A stretch of 57,205 nucleotides of DNA from Candidatus Kuenenia stuttgartensis (lineage in GTDB: Bacteria; Planctomycetota; Planctomycetia; Pirellulales; UBA1268): assembly GCA_945865325.1 (NCBI GenBank), contig CAMBFA010000005.1, forward strand, positions 1 through 57,205, given 5' to 3'. This document shows positions 46,298-54,257 of the stretch, piece after piece. The number at the start of each line of letters is the position of its first letter. The stretch's first letter is position 1. Below the pieces are notes generated by a model that saw only the letters and a list, made by a program, of their open reading frames with translations, was not told where the DNA came from and searched no databases. The translations under genes and the position numbers were made by a program.

Positions 46298-46376
46298 GCG
46301 AGGTTCCTCGGGGCGATGGCGTCCTCCCGATGCCGTCGGCACGGACATGCGGCCATCAGCAGGGCAGGCGGATTCA

Positions 46377-47375
46377 TCAGGGCGACCCGCGGAGCCTAGG
46401 CTCCACGAAGACCACCACATCGGTTCGCTTGGCATCGGCCAGCAGCGCCGCCGAAGCGGCGGTATTGTTGCCCGGCACCGGCCACGGCACCAACCCCAGC
46501 CCGACGACGAGGACCTGCGTCGTCGGCCACCGAAACCGCTCGCCGATGCGGACGGCCGAGACCTGCGGGACCTCGATCTGGGAACGCTGCCGGTCGGGCG
46601 TGGGGAGCGTGACCGGCACGATCGCCATCCGCTCGATCTGGTCGATACGGCAGCGGAGGACCGCCTCGACGGCGCTGCCGTCCCGGGTGAGGAGCGGCTG
46701 GACGTCGAGCGTGATCCCCTCGTCGCAGGCCGCCGGCAACGTCTGCCAGCCAGGGGCCACCGGTGACGGCTGGATTTCCTGAACATACGGCCGTTTCCGC
46801 CCGCCGGCGAGAACCGCGGGGAGGCCGTTAGCCGCCTGAACCGCGCCGGTGGGGAGCTCGGCACAGTCGCCGCGGCGGCGGAACATCGCCAGGAGTGTGG
46901 CCGCCTCCTCGCGCGACATGATCCAGGCCTGGACGCCGGGCGTCGCTGCCGGAATCCCGTGGAGGAGGTCGCGGGCGTCGTTCCGCCACGACGGTGTGCC
47001 CACCCCCATCACCCTGACGGAGAAGCGATGGGGCGTGTCGGCCGCGGTGGTGAACCGGGCGACAATCTCCCCGACGCGTTCCTGCATCTGAGCTTGATGG
47101 AACACCACCAGCCGGCTCTCGTCGGCCGAGAGCGACGCCGGCACGGCGCCGTGCCAGGCGGCATAGCCCGTCTCCTGGAGCACCCAGTCGACGATGTACT
47201 TCTGGCTCCCCGGCCCGGCCTGTCTGACCCACGGTGAGATGTCGTGGGATGCGAGGGTCTGCCCCGCCTCGGCGGGCAGTTGGGCCGGTGACTCGCTCAC
47301 CCGGAGCCCGAGCAGGATCGACAGTAGGATCGAGATCCAAGCCGCGACGCGGAGGGGAGGAGAGCGATAAGCCAT
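46377..47375 (-). CDS. exported protein, possibly secretin-like
   Basis: A 332-residue protein with a signal sequence (LRVAAWISILLSILLGLRVSESPAQ, about 8-30). The body has ISPWVRQAGPGSQKYIVDWVLQETG, SRLVVFHQAQMQERVGEIVARF and a C-terminal ITLDVQPLLTRDGSAVEAVLRCRIDQIERM that resembles the beta-strand repeats of secretins (inference). It ends in VVVFVEPRLRGSP, which fits a secretin C-terminal strand, though no pore-forming domain is clear. The ATG at 47375 is used; the TTG before it is not needed. It separates fabF from the ketosynthase-like gene. Function unknown. Confidence 0.6.
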   Translation of the reverse strand: MAYRSPPLRVAAWISILLSILLGLRVSESPAQLPAEAGQTLASHDISPWVRQAGPGSQKYIVDWVLQETGYAAWHGAVPASLSADESRLVVFHQAQMQERVGEIVARFTTAADTPHRFSVRVMGVGTPSWRNDARDLLHGIPAATPGVQAWIMSREEAATLLAMFRRRGDCAELPTGAVQAANGLPAVLAGGRKRPYVQEIQPSPVAPGWQTLPAACDEGITLDVQPLLTRDGSAVEAVLRCRIDQIERMAIVPVTLPTPDRQRSQIEVPQVSAVRIGERFRWPTTQVLVVGLGLVPWPVPGNNTAASAALLADAKRTDVVVFVEPRLRGSP

Positions 47376-47522
47376 CAAAAGGCCCCCGTGGCAGCGAACC
47401 GCACGCGTCCGGGCGAAACCGGCCGGGCAGCGGCCAAGCCGACCATCGACGGAGGGGAGGGTAGGGGGCCGCCGGTGCCGGCAGCAAGCCGAATCGCCGC
47501 CGTCACCGGACGGATCACGAGG

Positions 47523-48764
47523 CTATTTCAGCCGGGCGAGCACGAGCGAGGCGTTGTGGCCGCCGAACCCGAAGCTGTTGCTCATGGCCACGTCGACATG
47601 GGCCTGCCGGGCAAACCGCGGGACGTAATCGAGATCGCAGTCAGGATCGGGGGTCTCGAGATTGATCGTCGGGGCGATGACCCCGCGGGCGATCGTCAGG
47701 GCGCAGACCACCAACTCGATGCCACCGCTGGCACCGAGCGTGTGGCCCAACTGGCTCTTTGTGCTCGAGACCGCCAGGCGGGAGGCGTGCGCGCCGAAGA
47801 CCCGCTTCATCGCCACCGTCTCCGCCTTGTCACCCAGCGGGGTGCTCGTGCCGTGGGCGTTGACATATTCGATCCGATCGGGCCCGAGACCGGCGTCCAT
47901 CAGCGCCATCGACATGGCCCGTGCCGCGCCACGCCCCTCCTCGTCGGGCTGGGTGATGTGACCGGCATCGCCGCTCGCCCCATAGCCCATCAATTCGCCG
48001 TAGATCCTCGCGCCGCGGCGGCGGGCGTGTTCGAACTCTTCGAGGACCACGACGCCGGCCCCCTCGGCGAGCACGAAGCCGTCCCGGTCGGCATCGAACG
48101 GACGGCTCGCCCGCTGCGGATCATCGGTCCGGAACGAGAGCGCCCGCATGTTTTGGAAGCCGGCCAGCCCCATCGGCGTCAGCGCCGCCTCGCTCCCCCC
48201 GGTCAACATTACGTCGGCATCGCCGCTCTGGATCGACCGGAGGGCGCAGCCGATTGAGTTGCCAGCGCTGGCGCAGGCAGTGGCAACGGCGAAGTTCGGA
48301 CCCTTCAGGCCGTACATGCTCGACACATGACCGCTGCCGGAGTTGACCATCAGTTTGGGGATCGTGAACGGCGAGACCTTGTCGATGCCCTTCGTGAGCA
48401 GCCGCTCGTGCTGCGTCTCGAATTCTGACAGTCCGCCGATCCCCGACCCGATAACGACCCCGCAGCGGTAGGGATCCTCGCACGAAAAGTCGATCCCCGA
48501 GTCGGTCACGGCGTCGGCTGCGGACGCCATGGCGAACTGCGTGAACCGATCGAGGCGCCGCAAGTCCTTCGGACTCGCGATCCCCTGCTCCTCAGCCTTC
48601 CAGGGAACTTCGCCGGCGAACTGGATCTTGAATCCGGTCACGTCGAAGAGCGTGATCGGACCGACCCCACTGTCCCCACGGACGAGGCGTTCCCAGAAGA
48701 CTTCCATCGGCCGGCCAAGGGATGTGACGACTCCCAAGCCGGTAACGACCACGCGGCGTTTCAT
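47523..48764 (-). CDS. fabF: beta-ketoacyl-ACP synthase II
   Basis: FabF elongates acyl-ACP by condensation with malonyl-ACP. The 413-residue enzyme has the complete triad C164 (VATACASAGNS), H304 (NAHGTSTPLGD) and H341 (KSQLGHTLGA), with K336. It ends with the typical FGFGGHNASLVL. The start lies 11 bp after acpP, so the two form a coupled pair. It is the intact counterpart of the ketosynthase-like gene downstream. Confidence 0.97.
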   Translation of the reverse strand: MKRRVVVTGLGVVTSLGRPMEVFWERLVRGDSGVGPITLFDVTGFKIQFAGEVPWKAEEQGIASPKDLRRLDRFTQFAMASAADAVTDSGIDFSCEDPYRCGVVIGSGIGGLSEFETQHERLLTKGIDKVSPFTIPKLMVNSGSGHVSSMYGLKGPNFAVATACASAGNSIGCALRSIQSGDADVMLTGGSEAALTPMGLAGFQNMRALSFRTDDPQRASRPFDADRDGFVLAEGAGVVVLEEFEHARRRGARIYGELMGYGASGDAGHITQPDEEGRGAARAMSMALMDAGLGPDRIEYVNAHGTSTPLGDKAETVAMKRVFGAHASRLAVSSTKSQLGHTLGASGGIELVVCALTIARGVIAPTINLETPDPDCDLDYVPRFARQAHVDVAMSNSFGFGGHNASLVLARLK

Positions 48765-48775
48765 GGAACGCCCCG

Positions 48776-49012
48776 TCAGGACTGGTGCTTCTCGATGAAC
48801 TCGACCGCCTGACCCACCGTCTGGATCTTCTCGGCAGCGTCATCGGGAATATTGATCTCGAACTCCTCCTCGAGCTCCATCACCAACTCGACGGTGTCGA
48901 GAGAGTCGGCACCGAGGTCGCTGATGAACGACGTCTCGGCGGTGATGTTCTCCTTGCTGACTCCCAGTTGAGACGAGACGATCTCGATCACGCGGTCTTG
49001 AACGGAAGCCAC
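48776..49012 (-). CDS. acpP: acyl carrier protein
   Basis: A 78-residue ACP, with the phosphopantetheine serine S37 in [13 protein letters not shown] 49012 is used because GGGAGG lies 9 nt upstream and it gives the family length; a longer in-frame reading adds a Gly/Arg-rich stretch. It is followed by fabF after 11 bp. It carries the growing chain for the Fab enzymes around it and could also be the octanoyl donor for the lipoyl transferase at 26788. Confidence 0.96.
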   Translation of the reverse strand: MASVQDRVIEIVSSQLGVSKENITAETSFISDLGADSLDTVELVMELEEEFEINIPDDAAEKIQTVGQAVEFIEKHQS

Positions 49013-49389
49013 CTTATGAATCCTCCCGGCGCGACACCCCAGAGGGAGCCGGCCCAACGAAACGGGTCAAAACGGATGAATACGCGAGTTTGTGAAGAAG
49101 CAGTGTCCCAGGGCGACGCGTGCGATCCCAGGAAGTGTCGGTTCGTGACGCCCGATCACTGAAATTGTGTCGCGGGGGCCATTTTCCCACAACCTTTCGG
49201 GAGTGTTTTCGGAGCCGGCCACCCCGCACCGAGCGGGCACCGTCTCGAATATCGGCCGAGATCCGCATGGTCGCCGAAGATATACCTGCTCCGCCCCCAG
49301 AATGTCCAGACCGAACGAACGCACTGGTCCCCCCAGCCTACCAGCAGATCCTGCGGGCCCCCTGAGGGAGGTTGGACGGGACGCCGCGA
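49013..49389. other. 377-bp intergenic region between fabG and acpP
   Basis: No gene is recognised in this gap. It holds the acpP ribosome site (GGGAGG) and the candidate promoter at 49164-49192, which implies that acpP-fabF can be transcribed apart from rpmF-fabD-fabG. A weak CCCCC-tga-GGG element lies near the fabG end at about 49363-49372. Confidence 0.5.
49164..49192 (-). promoter_or_regulatory. candidate promoter for acpP-fabF
   Basis: On the minus strand TTGTGG (49187-49192) and CACAAT (49164-49169) are separated by 17 nt. The -10 is preceded by CCCGCGA, similar to the other TACAAT-type boxes here. It would give an acpP leader of about 145 nt. Confidence 0.35.
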
Positions 49390-50178
49390 TCAACCGATCA
49401 TCCCCCCGTCGACGGTCAGAACCTGGGCCGTCACGTAGGCCGAAGACGGGGCCGCGAGGAACAGCACCGCCTCGGCCACCTCCCACGGCTCGCCGATCCG
49501 CTTAGCGGGAACCCGCTTCTTCACCTCGTCGAGCACCAGTGGGCCGAGCGCCGCGGTCATCTCACTGGCGATGAAGCCCGGCGCCACGGCATTGACGGTC
49601 ACCTTCCGGCCGGCGAGCTCCTTGGCCACCGTCCGCGTCATGCCGATCAGCCCGGCCTTCGAGGCGGAGTAGTTGGCCTGCCCCGGATTGCCGATCTGGC
49701 CGACGACACTCGCCACATTGATGATCCTCCCGTAGCGCTGCTGCATCATCGGCCGGCTCACGGCCCGCATGAAGAGGAACGGCCCGCGGAGATTCGTGGC
49801 AATGACCTCGTCCCACTCCTCGTCGCTCATCCGCGGGAGGAGCGTGTCGCGGGTAACGCCGGCGTTGTTGACGAGGATGTCGACGCGGCCGAACTTGGCG
49901 ACCGTCGAATCGACCACGGCGGCGACGCTCTCCGCCTTGGAGACGTCGCAGGTGAACTCCTCTGCCGCGCCACCGGCCGCGCGGATGGCGGCCGCCACGT
50001 CGGCGATCTTGCCGGCATTACGGGCCACGAGGGCGACAATCGCCCCGTTGGCGGCGAGCGTCTCGGCGATCGCCCGGCCGATCCCCTGCGAGGCACCGGT
50101 GACGATCGCCACCTGCCCCGACAGATCGACCTTCAACCGCGCCGCTTCCGCGCCCTTGACTTCCGTGCTCCTGCTCAT
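49390..50178 (-). CDS. fabG: 3-oxoacyl-ACP reductase
   Basis: FabG reduces beta-ketoacyl-ACP with NADPH. The 262-residue short-chain dehydrogenase has the cofactor loop TGASQGIG (27-34), NNAG (104-107) and the catalytic N129, S157, Y170 and K174. ATG 50178 has GAGGAGG just upstream. A 20-residue N-terminal extension precedes the Rossmann fold. It follows fabD by 59 bp. Confidence 0.95.
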   Translation of the reverse strand: MSRSTEVKGAEAARLKVDLSGQVAIVTGASQGIGRAIAETLAANGAIVALVARNAGKIADVAAAIRAAGGAAEEFTCDVSKAESVAAVVDSTVAKFGRVDILVNNAGVTRDTLLPRMSDEEWDEVIATNLRGPFLFMRAVSRPMMQQRYGRIINVASVVGQIGNPGQANYSASKAGLIGMTRTVAKELAGRKVTVNAVAPGFIASEMTAALGPLVLDEVKKRVPAKRIGEPWEVAEAVLFLAAPSSAYVTAQVLTVDGGMIG

Positions 50179-50237
50179 GGCAATCCTCCTCAGTGAATGG
50201 TGTGGTGTGGGCCCGGCGGGCTGGCAGTCCCCGCCGA

Positions 50238-51227
50238 TCAGTCGATCACTCCGGAGCAGGGGACACTCCGATCGATCCGCTTGGCGAGTCCCCGCAGCAC
50301 GCGCCCCGGCCCGACTTCCCACAGGGCACGGACGCCGAATCCGCCGGTATCGCCCGCCGCCAGAAGGCAATCCATCGAGCCCTGCCATTCAACGACCCCA
50401 ACGACTTGGCGGGCCAGAAGGCGGCGGATCTCCTCCGGATCGGTATGCGGCCGCGCATCGACATTGCTGACGACGGGGATCCGCGGCGGGCGGATCGGCG
50501 TCCGCCCCAGGGCCGCGGCGAGCTCTGCCACAGCCGGCTGCATGAGCTTGGTGTGGAACGCGCCGGCGACGCCGAGCGTGACACACTTCATCGCCCCGGC
50601 GGCGCTCGCGACAGCGCGGAGCCGTTCGCAGGCGGCGGTGCTCCCGGAAGCGACGACGTTCCCGGGGCAGAGCACGTTGGCGATCTCGAGGACATCCTCC
50701 CCGCGGACCTCGTCGCAGAGCCCTGCGATCCGCTCCCGGTCGAGCCCGAGGACCGCGACCATCGATCCCGGGCGCGCCTCGGCACAGGCCTGCATCGCCC
50801 GGCCGCGGAGAGCGACGAGGCGGACGGCATCGTCGAAGTCGATCGCGCCGGCAAACACCAGCGCCGTGTACTCCCCGAGCGACAACCCAGCCGTGACAAC
50901 CGCCGCATCGACCGGGCACCCCCCGGAAGAATCGGCGTGACGGGCCCGCAGCACCTCCAGCAGCGCCAGGCTCGTGACAAGGATCGCCGGTTGGCTGACC
51001 GCGGTGGTATCGAGGGAGGAGGCAGGGCCTGTACGGCAGACCTCCGCCAGATCGTAGCCGAGGAGATCGGCACCGCGCTCGAAGAGCCGAGCGGCCGACG
51101 GATGGCCGTCGATCCAGTCCCCAAGCATCCCCACTGCCTGCGCACCTTGGCCTGGAAAAAGGACGGCGACCGCCGGTCCACTGCCGCCGGGCTTTACGGC
51201 ATCGCCACCATCAGCGGGGCGGGCCAA
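50238..51227 (-). CDS. fabD: malonyl-CoA:ACP transacylase
   Basis: FabD loads malonyl onto ACP. The 329-residue protein has the oxyanion motif LFPGQGAQ (23-30), the catalytic S117 in GLSLGEYTAL and H225 in GAFHTKLMQP. The start is TTG 51227, 3 nt after the rpmF stop, with GAGGA at the end of rpmF as ribosome site; this argues for coupling. No plsX or fabH lies between rpmF and fabD, unlike the usual order. Confidence 0.94.
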   Translation of the reverse strand: MARPADGGDAVKPGGSGPAVAVLFPGQGAQAVGMLGDWIDGHPSAARLFERGADLLGYDLAEVCRTGPASSLDTTAVSQPAILVTSLALLEVLRARHADSSGGCPVDAAVVTAGLSLGEYTALVFAGAIDFDDAVRLVALRGRAMQACAEARPGSMVAVLGLDRERIAGLCDEVRGEDVLEIANVLCPGNVVASGSTAACERLRAVASAAGAMKCVTLGVAGAFHTKLMQPAVAELAAALGRTPIRPPRIPVVSNVDARPHTDPEEIRRLLARQVVGVVEWQGSMDCLLAAGDTGGFGVRALWEVGPGRVLRGLAKRIDRSVPCSGVID

Positions 51228-51230
51228 CGC

Positions 51231-51410
51231 TCAGTCCTCGGTTTTGAGAACCGGGCGGCCCATGTAATGGCCACACGTTCCACAGACGTGGTGCGTCGGC
51301 ACAGCCTTTCCGCAGTTCGAACAGAAGGTCAGCTGACGGGGGGTCAGAAAGTCGTGCGCCCGCCGGGAGCGGGTCTTTTGGTTTGATTGGCGGCGTTTGG
51401 GGACGGCCAT
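51231..51410 (-). CDS. rpmF: 50S ribosomal protein L32
   Basis: A 59-residue ribosomal protein read by hand, starting at ATG 51410. It begins MAVPKRRQSNQKTRSRRAHDF and has the zinc ribbon CSNC...CGTC (four cysteines). It is preceded by a good promoter at 51448-51477 and followed by fabD after 3 nt. The rpmF-fab linkage is widely conserved and couples ribosome and lipid production. Confidence 0.95.
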   Translation of the reverse strand: MAVPKRRQSNQKTRSRRAHDFLTPRQLTFCSNCGKAVPTHHVCGTCGHYMGRPVLKTED

Positions 51411-51447
51411 GAAATCACCTTGGGGACCGGGTCGAGTCGAGCCCGAA

Positions 51448-51477
51448 AATGTAGCCGCACCGGGGGTTGTGGGTCAA
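51448..51477 (-). promoter_or_regulatory. sigma70-type promoter of rpmF-fabD-fabG
   Basis: On the minus strand TTGACC (51472-51477) and TACATT (51448-51453) are separated by 18 nt, about 38 nt upstream of the rpmF ATG. The -10 is preceded by GGTGCGGC, as at trpB. This is the best-looking promoter of the window. Confidence 0.6.
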
Positions 51478-51610
51478 TCGCCCCTTCGCAGCCCCGACGC
51501 CCCCCGGGCCGAAGGCCGCCGCCGGGAGCCCGATCCGCCCGGGGAGCGGCCACCCCGCCGAGGATTCCCCCGGCCTCCGACCCCCCAATCGACCGCCGCT
51601 TTCCCCGGCT

Positions 51611-52636
51611 TTAGAACAACCGCGTCTGGCTGCCTCCCGTCGGGAACCCTCCCAGGTGCTCCTCCCCACGGGGGGTGAGCTTGCGCCCCCGCGGAGTGCG
51701 TACAACGAGCTCACAGCGGAGGAGGAACGGCTCGACGTCGTCCTCGAGGGTGTCGGTGGCGCTGCTCATCGTGTGGGCGATTGCCTCGATCCCCACCGGC
51801 CCGCCGCCGAACACCCGCAGGATCGTCTCCAGGTAGCGGCGGTCGAAGCCGTCGAGTCCGAGCCCGTCAATCCCCTGCATACCGAGGGCGGTGCGGGCGA
51901 TGGCCAGATCGAGCGTTCCCTCGGCCCGGCTCGTGGAATAGTCGCGGATCCAGCGGAGCCGATTGTTCGCCAGACGCGGCGTTCCCCGGCTGCGCTGCGC
52001 GATCTCGTCGGCCGTCGCGTCATCCATCGGCATCGAGAGTTTCACGGCTGAACGACGGACGATCTCCGCCAGATCCTCCGGGGGATAAAAATCGAGGTGC
52101 TCGCGCATCTGGAAGCGGTCGCGCAAGGGTGCCGAGAGAAGGCCGGGGCGGGTCGTCGCGCCGACGAGGGTGAAGGGACGCAGCGGCATGTTGATCGTCC
52201 GCGCCGCCACGCCATCGCCGAGGGTGATGTCGATGCGGAAGTCCTCCATCGCCGGATAGAGGAACTCTTCGACGGCGATCGGGAGACGGTGGATCTCGTC
52301 GATGAACAGCACCGACCCCTCGGCGGCGTTGCTCAAGTAGGGGAGAAGATCCTTCGGGGCGGCCAGCGCCGCGCCGCTGGCGATCTGGAGCGTCGTCCCA
52401 AGTTCGCGGGGAATGCAGGTGGCAAACGTCGTCTTCCCGAGCCCCGGAGGGCCGTCGAGGAGGATGTGGCCGAGCACCTCCTTGCGCTTCTGGGAGGCAT
52501 CGACGGCGATCATCAGGCGCTCGTAAACATCCCGTTGCCCGACCATGTCGGCCATGCGTGTCGGCCGCAGGGCGCGGTCCTCACCGCTGGGCGGTTCTTC
52601 GTCACCTCGGATTGTCGGCTCGCGGTAACTGCTCAT
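51611..52636 (-). CDS. ruvB: Holliday junction branch migration ATPase RuvB
   Basis: RuvB is the hexameric AAA+ motor that drives Holliday junction migration with RuvA. The 341-residue protein has Walker A DGPPGLGKT (61-69), Walker B LFIDEIHR (D113-E114), the sensor GATTRPGLLSAPLRDRF and the winged-helix C-terminal domain ending QTRLF. The tail keeps RTPRGRKLTPRGEEHLG. It lies 101 bp after ruvA on the same strand. Confidence 0.96.
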   Translation of the reverse strand: MSSYREPTIRGDEEPPSGEDRALRPTRMADMVGQRDVYERLMIAVDASQKRKEVLGHILLDGPPGLGKTTFATCIPRELGTTLQIASGAALAAPKDLLPYLSNAAEGSVLFIDEIHRLPIAVEEFLYPAMEDFRIDITLGDGVAARTINMPLRPFTLVGATTRPGLLSAPLRDRFQMREHLDFYPPEDLAEIVRRSAVKLSMPMDDATADEIAQRSRGTPRLANNRLRWIRDYSTSRAEGTLDLAIARTALGMQGIDGLGLDGFDRRYLETILRVFGGGPVGIEAIAHTMSSATDTLEDDVEPFLLRCELVVRTPRGRKLTPRGEEHLGGFPTGGSQTRLF

Positions 52637-52737
52637 CCGTCCAGTCCTCCCGGGAAGCCGTCAGCCTACCACGCGGCCCCGGGTTGTGCGGCATCGGCGG
52701 CGGGGATCGCCTCCGACCAACCAATTCCTCCGGACCG

Positions 52738-53364
52738 TCAGCGTGGCTTGTGCATCGAACGGTAGATGACCTCGAGGGCTTCCTGCACATCCTTGACCTT
52801 TTTCTTCTCTCCCCGGAGCGCGTCGCAGAGCCGGCGGGCATCGGTCTCGGAATGCCCGAGCGAGCGGAGCACTTCAAAGGTCTCGGCAAGGACATCCCCC
52901 GCGGCGGCGGCCGTGGGCGTTTCGCGGGCCACCAACAGGGCGAACTTGGGCATCCGCCGGCGGAGCTTGGCGATCATCCGTTCGGCCGTAGCGGCGCCGA
53001 TACCGGGGAGCGTGGAGAGGGCTGCGGCATCCTGCTCCTCGATCGCCCGGGCGATCTCGCCGACCGGACGGACCATCGCGCGGAGGGCCTTGCGCACGCC
53101 GACCCCGTCGACTTCGCAGATGAGGTCAAAGAATTCCCGCTCCACCTCGGAGAGGAATCCGACCACCCTGGGGACGAGGTTGCCGCGGCCGGGGGTCCCT
53201 TCGAGGAACTCGAGGGTGTGGAGGGTGACCGTCTGCCCCCCCTTCGTCTGCAGGTCGCGGCGAACCAGTTCCGGGACGAGGACTTCGTGCACGACCGGCC
53301 CGATCGTCAGTTCGAGCGAGCCGATCTCGACCGCCCCGAGCGTTCCTGTGAGCCGCTTGATCAT
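52738..53364 (-). CDS. ruvA: Holliday junction DNA-binding protein RuvA
   Basis: RuvA tetramer holds the four-way junction and recruits RuvB. The 208-residue protein has an OB-fold start (MIKRLTGTLGAVEIGSLEL), two helix-hairpin-helix motifs (VDGVGVRKALRAM; LPGIGAATAERMIAKL) and domain III (about 155-208), which contacts RuvB. The N-terminal domain is rather divergent from the usual MIGRLRG. ATG 53364 overlaps the ruvC stop (ATGA). Confidence 0.93.
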   Translation of the reverse strand: MIKRLTGTLGAVEIGSLELTIGPVVHEVLVPELVRRDLQTKGGQTVTLHTLEFLEGTPGRGNLVPRVVGFLSEVEREFFDLICEVDGVGVRKALRAMVRPVGEIARAIEEQDAAALSTLPGIGAATAERMIAKLRRRMPKFALLVARETPTAAAAGDVLAETFEVLRSLGHSETDARRLCDALRGEKKKVKDVQEALEVIYRSMHKPR

Positions 53365-54038
53365 CCGTCATCCTCCAGGAAACCTTCGTCGCCGCCAACT
53401 TTTCTGCTCCCCCCAGGGGGCGGTGCCGCACGCCCCGCCGGCCGGCGCGGGGCCGGCTTGGATCCCAGATCGGCCGCCAATCCTCGCTGGCGGATCCTCA
53501 GGTGCCAGTCGGCCAGCGCCACAGCGAGGGCATCGGCGACGTCGGCCGGTTCCGGGCGGGCGGCAAGGGCCAACTCCCGCTGGACCGCCGCCTGCATCTG
53601 TTCCTTCCCCGCCTGGCCACTCCCGGTGAGGAGGCTTTTGACCCGCGCCGGGGGATAGTTGTTGACCGTCAGACCGGCTTGGGCCGCCGCCAGACAGATC
53701 ACCCCCCGGGCGTGCCCCATGAGGATCGCCGTGCGGGGAAACTTCGCATGGACAAACACCTGCTCGATCGCCATGACGGCGGGCGAGAGGGCCCCGAGGA
53801 CGTCGCGGACGCCTTCGTGGATCGTCGCCAGTCGGGTCTCGAGCGTCTCGCCACGGGAGCGGATCGTGCCCGCCTCGACGAGCCTGACGATCCCGCCACG
53901 GCAATCGATGACGCCGTAACCGGTGACATTCAGCCCGGGATCGAAGCCAACGACTCGCTGCCAGGGGATCGCTGCGTCGGCCGGGCCGCCGGCAGACGGG
54001 CGGGGGGCAGGGGCCGAGAATGGGGACGGCAGCGGCAT
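53361..54038 (-). CDS. ruvC: Holliday junction resolvase RuvC
   Basis: RuvC cuts Holliday junctions symmetrically. The 225-residue protein has the four acidic catalytic residues D33 (GFDPGLNVTGYG), E92 (MAIEQVFVH), D166 and D169 (PADVADALAVALA). A 26-residue Pro/Ala-rich N-terminal extension and a Pro/Gly/Arg-rich tail (about 195-225) are added to the core. It is the first gene of ruvC-ruvA-ruvB and lies 97 bp after tRNA-Arg. Confidence 0.95.
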   Translation of the reverse strand: MPLPSPFSAPAPRPSAGGPADAAIPWQRVVGFDPGLNVTGYGVIDCRGGIVRLVEAGTIRSRGETLETRLATIHEGVRDVLGALSPAVMAIEQVFVHAKFPRTAILMGHARGVICLAAAQAGLTVNNYPPARVKSLLTGSGQAGKEQMQAAVQRELALAARPEPADVADALAVALADWHLRIRQRGLAADLGSKPAPRRPAGRAAPPPGGSRKVGGDEGFLEDDG

Positions 54039-54135
54039 CGTGGCAGATTACCCGCCAGCCATCGCGCCCCCCAAGGGCAGTTCCACGTCGGGGGCCTGCC
54101 TTTGAACTGCGGCCAGCCGCCGCACACCGAAAAAA

Positions 54136-54209
<74 letters not shown>

Positions 54210-54228
54210 CCGTGCCTGGCACTTGATT

Positions 54229-54257
54229 AGGATACTCCATCTGGGGCCATCAACCAA
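54229..54257 (-). promoter_or_regulatory. promoter of tRNA-Arg
   Basis: On the minus strand TTGGTT (54252-54257) and TATCCT (54229-54234) are separated by 17 nt, about 20 nt before the tRNA 5' end. The -35 overlaps the last codons of the MFS-PlsC gene, so the tRNA has its own start site inside the end of the preceding gene. Confidence 0.5.
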
